From contig NZ_FXAN01000051.1 in NCBI RefSeq assembly GCF_900176645.1, positions 1 through 64,000 on the forward strand: a stretch of 64,000 nt of DNA, written 5' to 3'. Shown piece after piece: positions 55,654 to 64,000 of the stretch; within the stretch, counting starts at the first letter, position 1, and each line of letters starts with the position of its first letter. The stretch comes from Burkholderia singularis. Lineage in GTDB: Bacteria; Pseudomonadota; Gammaproteobacteria; Burkholderiales; Burkholderiaceae. The position numbers were made by a program, and so were the translations under genes. The notes beneath the pieces are model-generated. The model did not search any database. It was not told the DNA's origin and saw only the letters and a list, made by a program, of their open reading frames with translations.

Positions 55654-58521
55654 ATGAAACCATTCATCGTCGGCATCGATCTCGGCACGAGCAACACCGT
55701 CGTCGCCTATGCCGAGGCGGCGGGCGGCGCAATTCGCGTGTTCGACGTCGAGCAGCTCGTCGCGCCGGGCGAAGTCGGTGCGCGGCCGCTGCTGCCGTCC
55801 GCGCGCTATCACCCTGCGCCGGACGAGTTCGCGCCCGGCGCGCTGAGGCTGCCGTGGCGCGACGCCGATGCTCACGGCGAGCACGGTGAAAATGACGCCG
55901 CGCGCGGTGCGAACGCCCCGCCGCCCGCCGTGATCGGCACGCTGGCGCGCTCGCTCGGCGCGCAGGTGCCGGGGCGGCTCGTGACCAGCGCGAAAAGCTG
56001 GCTGTCGCACGCGGCGGTCGACCGGCTCGCGCCGATTCTGCCGTGGGGCGCGGCCGATGCCGAGCACAAAGTGTCGCCCGTGGCCGCGAGCGCGAGCTAC
56101 CTCGCGCATGTGCGCGCCGCATGGAACCGCCGTTTTCCGCACGCGCCGCTCGAGGATCAGGACGTCGTGCTGACGGTGCCCGCGTCGTTCGACGACGGCG
56201 CGCGGGCGCTCACGCTCGAGGCCGCGCGGCTTGCGCGGCTGCCCGCGCTACGCCTGCTGGAGGAACCGCAGGCGGCGTTCTACGATTGGCTGTACCGCCA
56301 TCGCGCGACGTTGCGCGAATCGCTCGCGCAAACGCGGCTCGTGCTGGTGTGCGACGTCGGCGGCGGCACCACCGATCTCACGCTGATCAAGGTGCGGATC
56401 GACGGCGGCGAGCCGCAATTGACGCGCATCGGCGTCGGCGATCATCTGATGCTCGGCGGCGACAACATGGATCTCGCGCTCGCGCGTCTCGTCGAGACGC
56501 GCATCGCGCAGGACGGCGTGCGCCTGTCGGCGGCGAGTTTGTCGCAGCTTGTCGAGCGGTGCCGCGCGGCGAAGGAGCGTCTGCTCGGCGACGAGCCGCC
56601 CGATTCGGTCGGCATCACGCTGCTCGGCTCGGGCTCGCGGCTCGTCGGCGGCGCGCGCACGGCACAGTTGAGCCGCGCCGAAGCCGAGCGGATCGTCGTC
56701 GACGGATTTTTCCCGGCCGGCGACGCGCACGATCTGCCGCGCCGCTCGCGCGCGGCGCTCGTTGAGTTCGGCCTGCCCTATGCCGCCGATGCGGCCGTCA
56801 CGCGGCATATCGCTGCGTTCCTGAACCGGCTGGCCGCCCAATCGCGCGATGCGCTCGGCGCGCCGGACGCATCGGCTGCCGATGCCGCCGCGTGCGCCGA
56901 CGCAGCGGTGCCGATCCCCGATACGCTGCTGCTCAACGGCGGCGTGTTTCGCTCGACGACGCTTGCCGGGCGGCTCGCGGGCGTGCTCGGCGGCTGGCGC
57001 GGCAAGCCGTTGCAGGTGCTGAACAACGACCATCCGGACGTGGCCGTCGCCCGCGGCGCGGTGGCGTATGCGCTTGCCCGCGCCGGGCACGCGCCGCGTA
57101 TCGGCGGCGGCTCGCCGCGCAGCTACTTTCTCGTGCTCGACGATAGCGATAACGACGGCGACGCCGCGCGCGCACCGCGCGGCGTATGCGTGCTGCCGCG
57201 CGGCACCGACGAAGGCCGCGAGGTGCGCCTCGACGATCGCGTGTTCGCGCTGCAGCTCGGCCAGCCGGTGCGCTTCCATCTCGCGTCGACCGTCGCCGAT
57301 CGCGCGTGGCGGCCCGGCGAACTCGCTGAGCTGACGGCCGGCGAATTCGTCCGCCTGCCGCCGGTGGCGGCCGTCGTCGGGCAGCGCGACGCGAATCGCG
57401 CTCGCGAGCAGCGCGTCAGGCTGACGACTTCACTGACCGAAGTCGGCACGCTCGACATGCACTGCATCGCCACCGACGACCCATCGCAACGCTGGCACCT
57501 CGAATTCCAACTGCGGCGCGAGCGCGCCGCCGATGCCGAGGACGCCTCTCGCGCGCCTGCGGCGGTCCCGCGTGCGCAATTGGACAAGGCGATCGAATGG
57601 ATCGACCGGTCGTTCGGCGCACGCCTCGCGAACGTCGAGCGCAAGGAGACCGGGCGGCTGCGCACGCAGCTCGAACAACTGCTCGGGCCGCGCGAAAGCT
57701 GGGACATCGCCACTCTGCGCGAATTGTTCGGCGCGCTGTGGGAGCGTCACGGCCGGCGCCGGCGCTCGGCGGACCACGAACGCGTCTGGCTGAATCTGGC
57801 CGGCTATTGCGTGCGCCCGGGCTTCGGCTATCCGCTCGACGATTGGCGCGTCGCGCAGCTCTGGACACTGTTCGACGACGGCATCCAGTACGTGAACGAA
57901 GGCCGCGTCTGGTCGGAATGGTGGACGCTGTGGCGCCGCGCGGCGGGCGGGCTCGACGAGCACGCGCAGCATCAGGTGCTCGATGCGATGGCGTGGCTGC
58001 AGGACGCGGCCCGCGCGAAGCGGCCCAAGCTGCCGTTCGATCCGGCGAAGATCGGCGATATGGACATGGTCCGGCTGTCCGCGTCGCTGGAGCGCGTGGC
58101 CGTCGATCGCAAGATCGAACTCGGCGAGCGCCTGCTCGCGCGGCTGCAGCGGCCGGCCGAGAACCTCCAGTGCTGGTGGGCGATCGGGCGCATCGGCGCG
58201 CGGCGTCCGCTGTACGGCAGCGCGCACGGCATCGTGCCGCCCGAGGTCGCGAGCCGCTGGCTGGACGCGATCCTCGCGCTCGATTGGAGGAAGGTCGAAC
58301 CCGCCGCGTTCGCCGCCGCGCAGATCGCTCGGATGACGGGCGACCGCTCGAGCGACCTGCCACTCGACGCGCGCGACACCGTCGTGCGGCGGCTCACGGC
58401 AGCCAATGCGCCGCAGGCGTGGAGCCGGATGGTGCGCGAGGTCGTGACGCTCGATCACGCGGATACCGGACGGGCGTTCGGGGAATCGCTGCCGGCGGGG
58501 CTGAAGCTGCTCGGAGATTGA
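55654..58521 (+). CDS. Hsp70-family protein with long C-terminal extension (DUF3731-like)
   Basis: A 955-residue relative of the preceding protein. The actin-type ATPase motifs are IGIDLGTSNTVVAYAEA (residues 5-20), VLVCDVGGGTTDLTLIKVRI, LLEEPQAAFYDWLY, LMLGGDNMDLALARL and LLLNGGVFRSTTL. A beta-rich segment follows to about 630. A helical C-terminal extension of about 300 residues contains LDKAIEWIDRSFGARLANVE, HERVWLNLAGYCVRPGFGYPLDDWRV and LQCWWAIGRIGARRPLYG, consistent with the DUF3731 extension of large Hsp70-like proteins. It starts 3 bp after the first Hsp70 stop. The extension probably replaces the usual lid or binds a partner; that is inference. Confidence 0.87.
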   Translation: MKPFIVGIDLGTSNTVVAYAEAAGGAIRVFDVEQLVAPGEVGARPLLPSARYHPAPDEFAPGALRLPWRDADAHGEHGENDAARGANAPPPAVIGTLARSLGAQVPGRLVTSAKSWLSHAAVDRLAPILPWGAADAEHKVSPVAASASYLAHVRAAWNRRFPHAPLEDQDVVLTVPASFDDGARALTLEAARLARLPALRLLEEPQAAFYDWLYRHRATLRESLAQTRLVLVCDVGGGTTDLTLIKVRIDGGEPQLTRIGVGDHLMLGGDNMDLALARLVETRIAQDGVRLSAASLSQLVERCRAAKERLLGDEPPDSVGITLLGSGSRLVGGARTAQLSRAEAERIVVDGFFPAGDAHDLPRRSRAALVEFGLPYAADAAVTRHIAAFLNRLAAQSRDALGAPDASAADAAACADAAVPIPDTLLLNGGVFRSTTLAGRLAGVLGGWRGKPLQVLNNDHPDVAVARGAVAYALARAGHAPRIGGGSPRSYFLVLDDSDNDGDAARAPRGVCVLPRGTDEGREVRLDDRVFALQLGQPVRFHLASTVADRAWRPGELAELTAGEFVRLPPVAAVVGQRDANRAREQRVRLTTSLTEVGTLDMHCIATDDPSQRWHLEFQLRRERAADAEDASRAPAAVPRAQLDKAIEWIDRSFGARLANVERKETGRLRTQLEQLLGPRESWDIATLRELFGALWERHGRRRRSADHERVWLNLAGYCVRPGFGYPLDDWRVAQLWTLFDDGIQYVNEGRVWSEWWTLWRRAAGGLDEHAQHQVLDAMAWLQDAARAKRPKLPFDPAKIGDMDMVRLSASLERVAVDRKIELGERLLARLQRPAENLQCWWAIGRIGARRPLYGSAHGIVPPEVASRWLDAILALDWRKVEPAAFAAAQIARMTGDRSSDLPLDARDTVVRRLTAANAPQAWSRMVREVVTLDHADTGRAFGESLPAGLKLLGD

Positions 58522-58758
58522 CCGGCGAGCGGCGCTGGGGCCTGCCCGCCGCGTGCCGCCATCCGTTCGGCTATTTCAGGAACGCCCGTGCTACCGCCCT
58601 GGTTTCACCGTCGCCCGCCGCGTCAAGCGGCCGAACAAGCAGCCGAAGCAGCCGGCTTGAACCCCGCCGCGGACCGGCCTGACTCGCACGTTTCACTGCG
58701 CCGCTCGCCGCCGCGCGGCGGCCGGCGGCCGCCCGTGCGCAATACGTCGCCGCGCCGC

Positions 58759-60345
58759 TCATGGCTTTCCCGTCGAACACGGCGTCAGCTTCATTGCGCC
58801 GCCCGCCGCCGTGATCAGCGCGAGCGGCGCATAGTGGTGCAGGATGCCGTGCGGCGGCACGGCGGCCGGATGGCTGACGGCGTTGCCCTGATCGTCGGGC
58901 GCGCTCTCCTGCGGCCACAGCACATCGCCCGTTGCCACCCGCGCCGGAATCAGCCAGTAGTCGCCCGTCCGGTACACCGTGCCCGGCACGTCCTCGAACA
59001 GAATCTGCACGCCATCCTCGAGCGTGAGCCACACGGCATCGCCGCCGGCGAGCGTGCCCGGTTTGACGCTCACCGCGCCGTCCGGGCCGATGTCCGATCC
59101 GCCCTGCGCCGGATCGCCCGCGCGCTGGTCCCAGCGCCGCAACAACGGATGCAGCGACGCATCGTTGCCGACGCTTTGCGTGAGCGCGCCCGCGAGCACG
59201 ACCACGCAGCGCGCACGATCGATCGACTGCACTTGCAGCAATTGGCCGGGCGCCTGGTTCAGCACGGTGCCGTCGTCCTGCAGCTCCACGTAGTCGCCCT
59301 CGGCAAGACCGAACCGCTCGTCGCGGCCGAGATCGCCGAGCGTGACCGTCGTTGTGGCGGCGGCCGTTTGCACGCCCAGCACCGGAAAAATCGCGGCGCC
59401 GTTGTCGCGCGACCACTTGAAGCTCGGCGCATTGCCCGCCGCGTTCTGGCTGCCGATGTTGATCTCGACGCGGTACAACTGGTTTTCCGCGCGGCGATAG
59501 CCCGCGCTCGGCGACACCGTGCACGGGTCGGCCGACGCCGTGGCAGGCGCGACGCGCGCGCGCAACAGCCCTGGCAGCCCGCCGCGCAGGCTGTCGTGCA
59601 ATTGCTGCTGCGTAGCGCATACGGGCGTGCCGGCCGACGCGATCGGCAGCGCCTTGACCTGCCAGACGACGTGCGTGCGGGCCGCGGTATCCGCGCCGCC
59701 GAGCGCGACTTCGCGCATCGCGCTGTCTTCGAGCGGCGTGACGAGCCGCTCCCACACGTCGAGATACAGTTGGCACGGCGCGGCCGGCAACGCGGGCGGC
59801 GCGGGCCAGTCGGGCTGGGTGCGGTAGGTCACGAGGCGCCGCGCGCGGCCCTGCGCGGCGTTTTGCAGCGGCGCGATATCGATATCGAGCGTCAATTGTC
59901 GCGACGGGTAGTCGATTTTCGTGATGGTCGCCACGAGCGGCTTGGTCGCCGGCGTTGCATCGTCGCTGAGCCGCAGATACTGGCCCACCCGGTAGCTTGC
60001 CGCGTCGACGAACCATTGCGCGACGGTGATCGCGCGGTTCGCGGCATCCCATTTCAGAATCGCGACCGGCGTCGACGCCAGCTCGCACAGCAGGCCGTCG
60101 ACGTAATACGTGCCGGCGGCGATTTCGAAATCGTCGGGATGGTTCGGCAGCGCGGCGATCGCGAAGCCGCCGTTCGGGCTTGCCGCGCGGCCGAAGCCGT
60201 CGATCGCCATCGTGCGCAGCAGATGCAGCAGGATATCGGCTTGCTCGTTCCAATCGGCGTCGAGCTGCACCCGCCCCTGTTGCATCACGACGCGGCTGAA
60301 ATGCTTGAGCGGATCGAAACTCACGCGGGTCAGGTCGGCTTTCAC
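58759..60345 (-). CDS. DUF6519 domain protein of a contractile injection/tail-like system
   Basis: A 528-residue protein starting at GTG 60345, with AAGGAGAG at ideal spacing. The N-terminal part is KADLTRVSFDPLKHFSRVVMQQGRVQLDADWNEQADILLHLLRT (in parts), the conserved head of this family, where VQLDADWNEQ is diagnostic. It is followed by GTYYVDGLLCELA, VYLDVWERLVTPLED-like (LYLDVWERLVTPLED) and EINIGSQNAAGNAPSFKWSRDNGA. Proteins of this type occur in phage-tail-like and extracellular contractile injection clusters beside baseplate genes. The exact structural role is unproven. It is the most downstream visible gene of a minus-strand operon, 23 bp after the tail protein. Confidence 0.75.
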   Translation of the reverse strand: MKADLTRVSFDPLKHFSRVVMQQGRVQLDADWNEQADILLHLLRTMAIDGFGRAASPNGGFAIAALPNHPDDFEIAAGTYYVDGLLCELASTPVAILKWDAANRAITVAQWFVDAASYRVGQYLRLSDDATPATKPLVATITKIDYPSRQLTLDIDIAPLQNAAQGRARRLVTYRTQPDWPAPPALPAAPCQLYLDVWERLVTPLEDSAMREVALGGADTAARTHVVWQVKALPIASAGTPVCATQQQLHDSLRGGLPGLLRARVAPATASADPCTVSPSAGYRRAENQLYRVEINIGSQNAAGNAPSFKWSRDNGAAIFPVLGVQTAAATTTVTLGDLGRDERFGLAEGDYVELQDDGTVLNQAPGQLLQVQSIDRARCVVVLAGALTQSVGNDASLHPLLRRWDQRAGDPAQGGSDIGPDGAVSVKPGTLAGGDAVWLTLEDGVQILFEDVPGTVYRTGDYWLIPARVATGDVLWPQESAPDDQGNAVSHPAAVPPHGILHHYAPLALITAAGGAMKLTPCSTGKP

Positions 60346-60368
60346 GGGGCTCTCCTTGTTTTCTGTTC

Positions 60369-62729
60369 TCAGCTTGCGAAAACGATGCCGGCGTCGGTCT
60401 GCGCCGGCGTGAACTCGCTCAGGCGCAGGCGCACGCGTGCCGCGCGCTGCGGCTCTTGCAGATGATGCAGCGCGCCCATTTCCGAGCCGTCGTGCGCGCC
60501 CGTGCGCAGCTCGGCGGCGCAGGTGTCCGCGAGCCGGCCGTAGCGCGGCGTGCCGTAGCGCACGCTCGCAAACTCGGGCGCCACGCGCACGCGTTCGGCC
60601 GCGAGCAGCGCGGCGCGCTCGGCAAGCGTCAGGCCGCCGGCCAGATAGCGCTCGCCGAGCGCCCGCTCGACGCCGTCGGGCTGGCACGCATGGCGGCGCG
60701 GCGTGCGCGAGCCGGGCGGCACGTAGCAAAAGCGCACGCAGCCGCTCTGGCGGCGGCACGTGGTGACGATGCCGTCGAACACGCTGTCGACCGCGAGATC
60801 GATCTGATGCGCGTTCACGCGGCCGATGACGGTGCTGCAGCGAAGATCGAGCGCGACTTCGGCGCATGGCGTGTCGCTCGCGCCGATGGCGAGCCGTTCG
60901 CGGCCGAGCGCATCGACCATGCTATCGGCAATGGCCAGCCGTAACGGCGCGACGCGCACCGCGTCGCGCTCGACCCGGATCGCGCCGACGATACTGCGCT
61001 CGATGCGCACGCAGCGCAGCGCGCCGGTGATGACGATGCTCGGATCGCTGGGCCGCTTGGCGGTGCAATCGCAAGCGAGCCCCCAGCCGGGCACGAGCGT
61101 GCTGTGCCGGATCGTCACGCCGGACAGGCCGCCGCCCGCTTGCAGGCCGCGCCCGGTGACGATGATGCCGTCGAGCGTGAACCAGCTCGGCCCGTCGCCG
61201 CCGATATCCAGTTGGTCGGGCGCGGACGGCTGCCAGTCGAGCAGGCGCAGCACCGGCCGCTGGCGGTTTGCCGCGCGCAGTTGCAGGCTTTGCCCGGCTT
61301 GCAGCGTAATCGTGATCGGCTCGACATAGACGCCGCTGTCGACGATCTCGATCACTGCGTCGCGCGGCGCATCGGCGCGCCAGCGCGCGAGCGCGTCGGC
61401 GATGCGGGCGAACCCGCCGCCCTGCCCGACCGTGTACGTGGCCGCGCCCGCCGGCGCGTCGTCGAGCAGGCGCGCGTATTGGCCGCCGCCTAGCTCCGTG
61501 CTGAACGCATACGCATACGAAACCCGCACCGCCTGCCTGCGCGCGTCGCCGGGCGCGAACGCGATGCGCCCGAGCACCGGATCGAGCGCGACGCGCCCCG
61601 GCGGCACCCGGTAGCGCCAGTCGCTCAGATCGGCGGCAATGATCCGGCTCGCATCGACGGGCGTCCAAACGGGCGTCTGACCGGGGGAGGAACTGGGCGT
61701 TGAATCCGGCGTTTGACGAGAGGCGGCCGCGCGGCCAGCGCCCGCCGGCGCGGGCAGCGGGCTGGTCCAGATCATCACGCTCGCCTCTGGGCCGTAGAGC
61801 ACCGGCGGCGCGGCGCGCTCGCCCGGCGTTGGCGGCGCGGCTTGCGCCGCATCCGGCGCCGAGCCGATGCCGGCCGATTGTTCGAGCGCGTCGCGGCTGA
61901 TCGGCAGTGGCAGACGCGGCGCATTCGCCGGCGCGGCGGGGTTGACGTACAGCGGCGTGTCGTTGCCGAGCGCGCTGAACAGGAAGCAATTCGGCCCTTC
62001 CTCTTCGTAGCAGTAAGCGGGCGCCTGCGTCACCGGGTAAGCGCGCAGCCGCCAAACGAACACGCCGACTTCGGCAAGATTGGCAAGGCCCGGGGTGCGG
62101 GTCGAATCAATGCGCCGCACGTCGACCGTCCGCGCGCGCCGGTCGAACGCGGGGCCGCGCCAATCGGGCGCGTCGCGCAGATCGGCAAGCCGTCCGCGTC
62201 GCATATGAAGAAAATCGAGATGCTGCGCGAGCGCGAGCCGGCGGCGGGCTTCGACCGCGTGCGCGGGCCAGCCGCCGACGGCTGCCGCAATCTCGTCGAG
62301 CACGCCGAGCGTGCCTTTGCGCCGTCGGTAGCGAATCGTGTTCGCGACTTCGCGGCGTGCGGACGGCGCCGTCGCGAAGGTTGCGCCGCCCGCACGGCAA
62401 TCGCAATGGCCGCAACCGTCACCGCCGTCGCAACCGCTACAGCCGCCGCCATCCCCTGCGCCCCCGCAGCCGCAAGCCGCTGCGAGAGCGGCCGCGCCGT
62501 CGCCCGGCAGCGGCGTGTAGCCGATCAGCGCGCCGATATACGGCACGACCCAGTCGGCGCAGGTTTCGATGAACCAGTTTTCATAGAGGCCGTCGATATC
62601 CTGCTCGACCACGATCGCCTGCTCCGCAATCACGCGCAGCAGTGCGCGCAACGCATAGCCTTGCTGCGCATCGCGCAGCCGGTAGACGGCGGGCACCAGC
62701 GCGTACAGAAAATCCGGATCGCGGGTCAT
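60369..62729 (-). CDS. Phage-tail/baseplate protein with Cys-rich insert and beta-helix C-terminus
   Basis: A 786-residue protein. The first 75 residues (MTRDPDFLYALVPAVYRLRDAQQG, LLRVIAEQAIVVEQDIDGLYENWFIETC, VPYIGALIGY) match the gpI-like tail protein found beside baseplate J proteins. At 86-111 lies a Gly/Asp/Cys-rich insert with seven cysteines (86, 88, 97, 100, 106, 109, 111). Then RRRKGTLGVLDEIAAAVGGWPAHAVE continues the tail domain. From about 440 the sequence turns into right-handed beta-helix style repeats (TLQAGQSLQLRAANRQRPVLRL, GGDGPSWFTLDGIIVTGRGL, SGVTIRHSTLVPGWGL), and it ends with another tail-like segment. It may be a baseplate component with a surface-binding spike. Confidence 0.75.
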   Translation of the reverse strand: MTRDPDFLYALVPAVYRLRDAQQGYALRALLRVIAEQAIVVEQDIDGLYENWFIETCADWVVPYIGALIGYTPLPGDGAAALAAACGCGGAGDGGGCSGCDGGDGCGHCDCRAGGATFATAPSARREVANTIRYRRRKGTLGVLDEIAAAVGGWPAHAVEARRRLALAQHLDFLHMRRGRLADLRDAPDWRGPAFDRRARTVDVRRIDSTRTPGLANLAEVGVFVWRLRAYPVTQAPAYCYEEEGPNCFLFSALGNDTPLYVNPAAPANAPRLPLPISRDALEQSAGIGSAPDAAQAAPPTPGERAAPPVLYGPEASVMIWTSPLPAPAGAGRAAASRQTPDSTPSSSPGQTPVWTPVDASRIIAADLSDWRYRVPPGRVALDPVLGRIAFAPGDARRQAVRVSYAYAFSTELGGGQYARLLDDAPAGAATYTVGQGGGFARIADALARWRADAPRDAVIEIVDSGVYVEPITITLQAGQSLQLRAANRQRPVLRLLDWQPSAPDQLDIGGDGPSWFTLDGIIVTGRGLQAGGGLSGVTIRHSTLVPGWGLACDCTAKRPSDPSIVITGALRCVRIERSIVGAIRVERDAVRVAPLRLAIADSMVDALGRERLAIGASDTPCAEVALDLRCSTVIGRVNAHQIDLAVDSVFDGIVTTCRRQSGCVRFCYVPPGSRTPRRHACQPDGVERALGERYLAGGLTLAERAALLAAERVRVAPEFASVRYGTPRYGRLADTCAAELRTGAHDGSEMGALHHLQEPQRAARVRLRLSEFTPAQTDAGIVFAS

Positions 62730-62739
62730 GATGGCGTCC

Positions 62740-64000
62740 TCATGCGTTGAGCTGCGTGAGCAGCAGCGTGTCGGGAAGGTCGGCGGTGAGATAGGCCAGC
62801 TCGGCCGGCGCGATCGCCGCGCGCTGGCCGCTCGCCGCCGCCGTCGCCCGGGCGGGCGACGACGCGACCGACGTATTGAGCTGCAACGTGCTGCCGAGCG
62901 CGGCGAGCTGCGCGGCGCTCATCGTGTCGGGCACGCTGTCGAAGCAGGTGACGTCGAGCCATGCGACGCCGGGCACGCGCTGCGCGGCGGCGACGGCCTC
63001 CGACAGATAGGCGCTCTGGCCGAGCGCGCGCGCGTCAAAGCCGAAGCATGCGAGCAGCGCGGCGCGCAACGCGGGCTCGACCGCTTCCCACGCGTAGTCC
63101 GGCTGTAGCCCGACGCCTGCGGCGATCACGAGCAGCCGCACGCGCCGCGCGTCGAGCGCGACGGGCAGATGCGGGTCGCCATAGCGTTGCAGCGCCGCGA
63201 GCAGGTTCGCGTACAAGTCGGACGTCGCGTCGATCGGAATATCGTCGACGCCGGCCACCGTCACGTGCACGAGCTCACGCACCCCGTCCGACAGCTTGAC
63301 GGCCGACGCCTTGCCGATGCCGGCGAACGTGCGTGCGAAGTCCGCGTAATCGCGCACCGACACGAGCCGCTCGAGCGCCATCACGGCCGCCGGCGCGTTC
63401 GCCCGCGCATCGCCGATGCGATCGGCGTCGGCGCCGCCGGTGGCCGGCAGCGGATTGACCACGGCCTGCGCGCCGAGCGGATGCGTCGCGAGCTGGCTGA
63501 TCGACCAGGCCGGAACGTTGCCGGCCCGGCCGAGCCCGTAGCGATAGCTTGCCTTCACGTTCGCGACGCCGCTCGGCACGCGCGCGCCGTGCGCGCCGTT
63601 GCCGAACGTGACCGACGTGACGCCCGAGTCGTCCTCGCTCCCCACGTATGCGCGCTGCAGCGGCGCGGCGGCGGACAGATCGCCGAGTTCGCGCCACTGC
63701 AGATCGTTGACGCGCACGTTGAGCGTGCTCGCGACGCCGGACGCGGTGGGCGCGCTCAAATACGTGAGCGGCGACTGATGCAGCGCGAAGGTCTGGAAGT
63801 CCGCCGTCGCATCGCCGTTGCCGAGCACTTCGCCAGTGCTCTGGCCGTGCGTCGCATCGGCCACGTTGCCGTAGAGCGTCGTCGTGCCGCGCTCGTAGGT
63901 GTACGCGAGCGGCGTGGCCAGATCAAGCACGGTGTGCGGCGCTTGCGTCGTGATCCGCCACGCGAACACGCGATCCTTCTCCCAGTTCAACTGTCCGCCC
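62740..64000 (-). CDS. Baseplate J-like assembly protein (3' part, runs off the window)
   Basis: At least 420 residues, open to the right edge. Motifs of the gp47/JayE-type putative baseplate assembly family are visible: VRVNDLQWRELGDLSAAAP, VTFGNGAHGARVPSGVANVKASYRYGLGRAGNV, RLVSVRDYADFARTFAGIGKASAVKLSDG and FDARALGQSAYLSEAVAAAQRVPGVAWLDVT (each quoted in part). The family forms the wedge of contractile tail baseplates in phages and injection systems. Its stop is 10 bp before the start of the tail-protein gene. The rest of the cluster (sheath, tube, spike, ATPase) would lie to the right. Confidence 0.82.
   Translation of the reverse strand, partial: GGQLNWEKDRVFAWRITTQAPHTVLDLATPLAYTYERGTTTLYGNVADATHGQSTGEVLGNGDATADFQTFALHQSPLTYLSAPTASGVASTLNVRVNDLQWRELGDLSAAAPLQRAYVGSEDDSGVTSVTFGNGAHGARVPSGVANVKASYRYGLGRAGNVPAWSISQLATHPLGAQAVVNPLPATGGADADRIGDARANAPAAVMALERLVSVRDYADFARTFAGIGKASAVKLSDGVRELVHVTVAGVDDIPIDATSDLYANLLAALQRYGDPHLPVALDARRVRLLVIAAGVGLQPDYAWEAVEPALRAALLACFGFDARALGQSAYLSEAVAAAQRVPGVAWLDVTCFDSVPDTMSAAQLAALGSTLQLNTSVASSPARATAAASGQRAAIAPAELAYLTADLPDTLLLTQLNA

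Overview
The window looks like Burkholderia sensu lato. The right half is very G+C-rich, with GCG/CGC-type codon use and true orthologues of DeoR, DeoC, DUF2760/Hsp70 and contractile-tail proteins. The left part (about 1-42.9 kb) is slightly less extreme in composition and reads as an accessory catabolic region. Calls rest on reading translated sequence and remembered family motifs; no search was run.

Region 1 (1-29.5 kb) is a lipid or isoprenoid beta-oxidation locus. It begins with the end of an IS21-like element lying against a 5'-less DUF1302 gene. Then come DUF1329, a YCF48-like beta-propeller and an MMPL/RND exporter, followed by etfBA, an aldehyde dehydrogenase, two tandem acyl-CoA ligases, an acyl-CoA dehydrogenase and a GMC oxidoreductase. 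A MalT-like LuxR regulator sits in the middle. After it come thiolase, enoyl-CoA hydratase, nitronate monooxygenase-like flavoprotein, a FadB-like multifunctional protein, an HSD10-like SDR, a second thiolase and a second hydratase. An opposite-strand pair (APH-type kinase plus divergent acyl-CoA dehydrogenase) ends the block and resembles the LvaA/LvaC or ACAD10/11 route for 4-hydroxyacyl-CoA.

Region 2 (29.8-42.8 kb) carries an exported lipoxygenase, a complete ccmABCDEFGHI set for c-type haem attachment, a RoxA-type dihaem oxygenase, a GXWXG/DUF4334 protein and a zinc alcohol dehydrogenase.

The main discovery claim is a repeated operator, TCGTCG-N4-CGACGA with flanking ATT and TG, at six intergenic places: 9660, 18863, 22021, 29703, 40876 and 42756. 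Five of the six have a recognisable -10 hexamer starting 30.5-31.5 bp from the palindrome centre, which is class II activator geometry. The sites tie the dihaem oxygenase and alcohol dehydrogenase to the beta-oxidation operons. RoxA products end in CH2CH2-CO-CH3, so beta-oxidation would leave 4-oxopentanoyl-CoA (levulinyl-CoA). The kinase/dehydrogenase pair under the same operator would be suited to that residue. I propose one regulon that cleaves an isoprenoid chain outside the cytoplasm and degrades the fragments completely. The lipoxygenase has no such site and may be separately controlled.

Region 3 (42.9-46.4 kb) is a scar: a dif-like site, broken SDR and aldo/keto reductase genes, an orphan secreted protein with a possible nuclease-like C-terminus, and an IS3-family remnant.

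Region 4 (46.4-52.8 kb) is a deoxyribose catabolic locus (kinase, permease, mutarotase-like protein, DeoR, DeoC) next to an FMN-dependent alpha-hydroxy-acid dehydrogenase. Region 5 (53.2-64 kb) has a DUF2760-Hsp70-Hsp70 cassette converging on part of a contractile injection/phage-tail-like cluster that runs off the right end.
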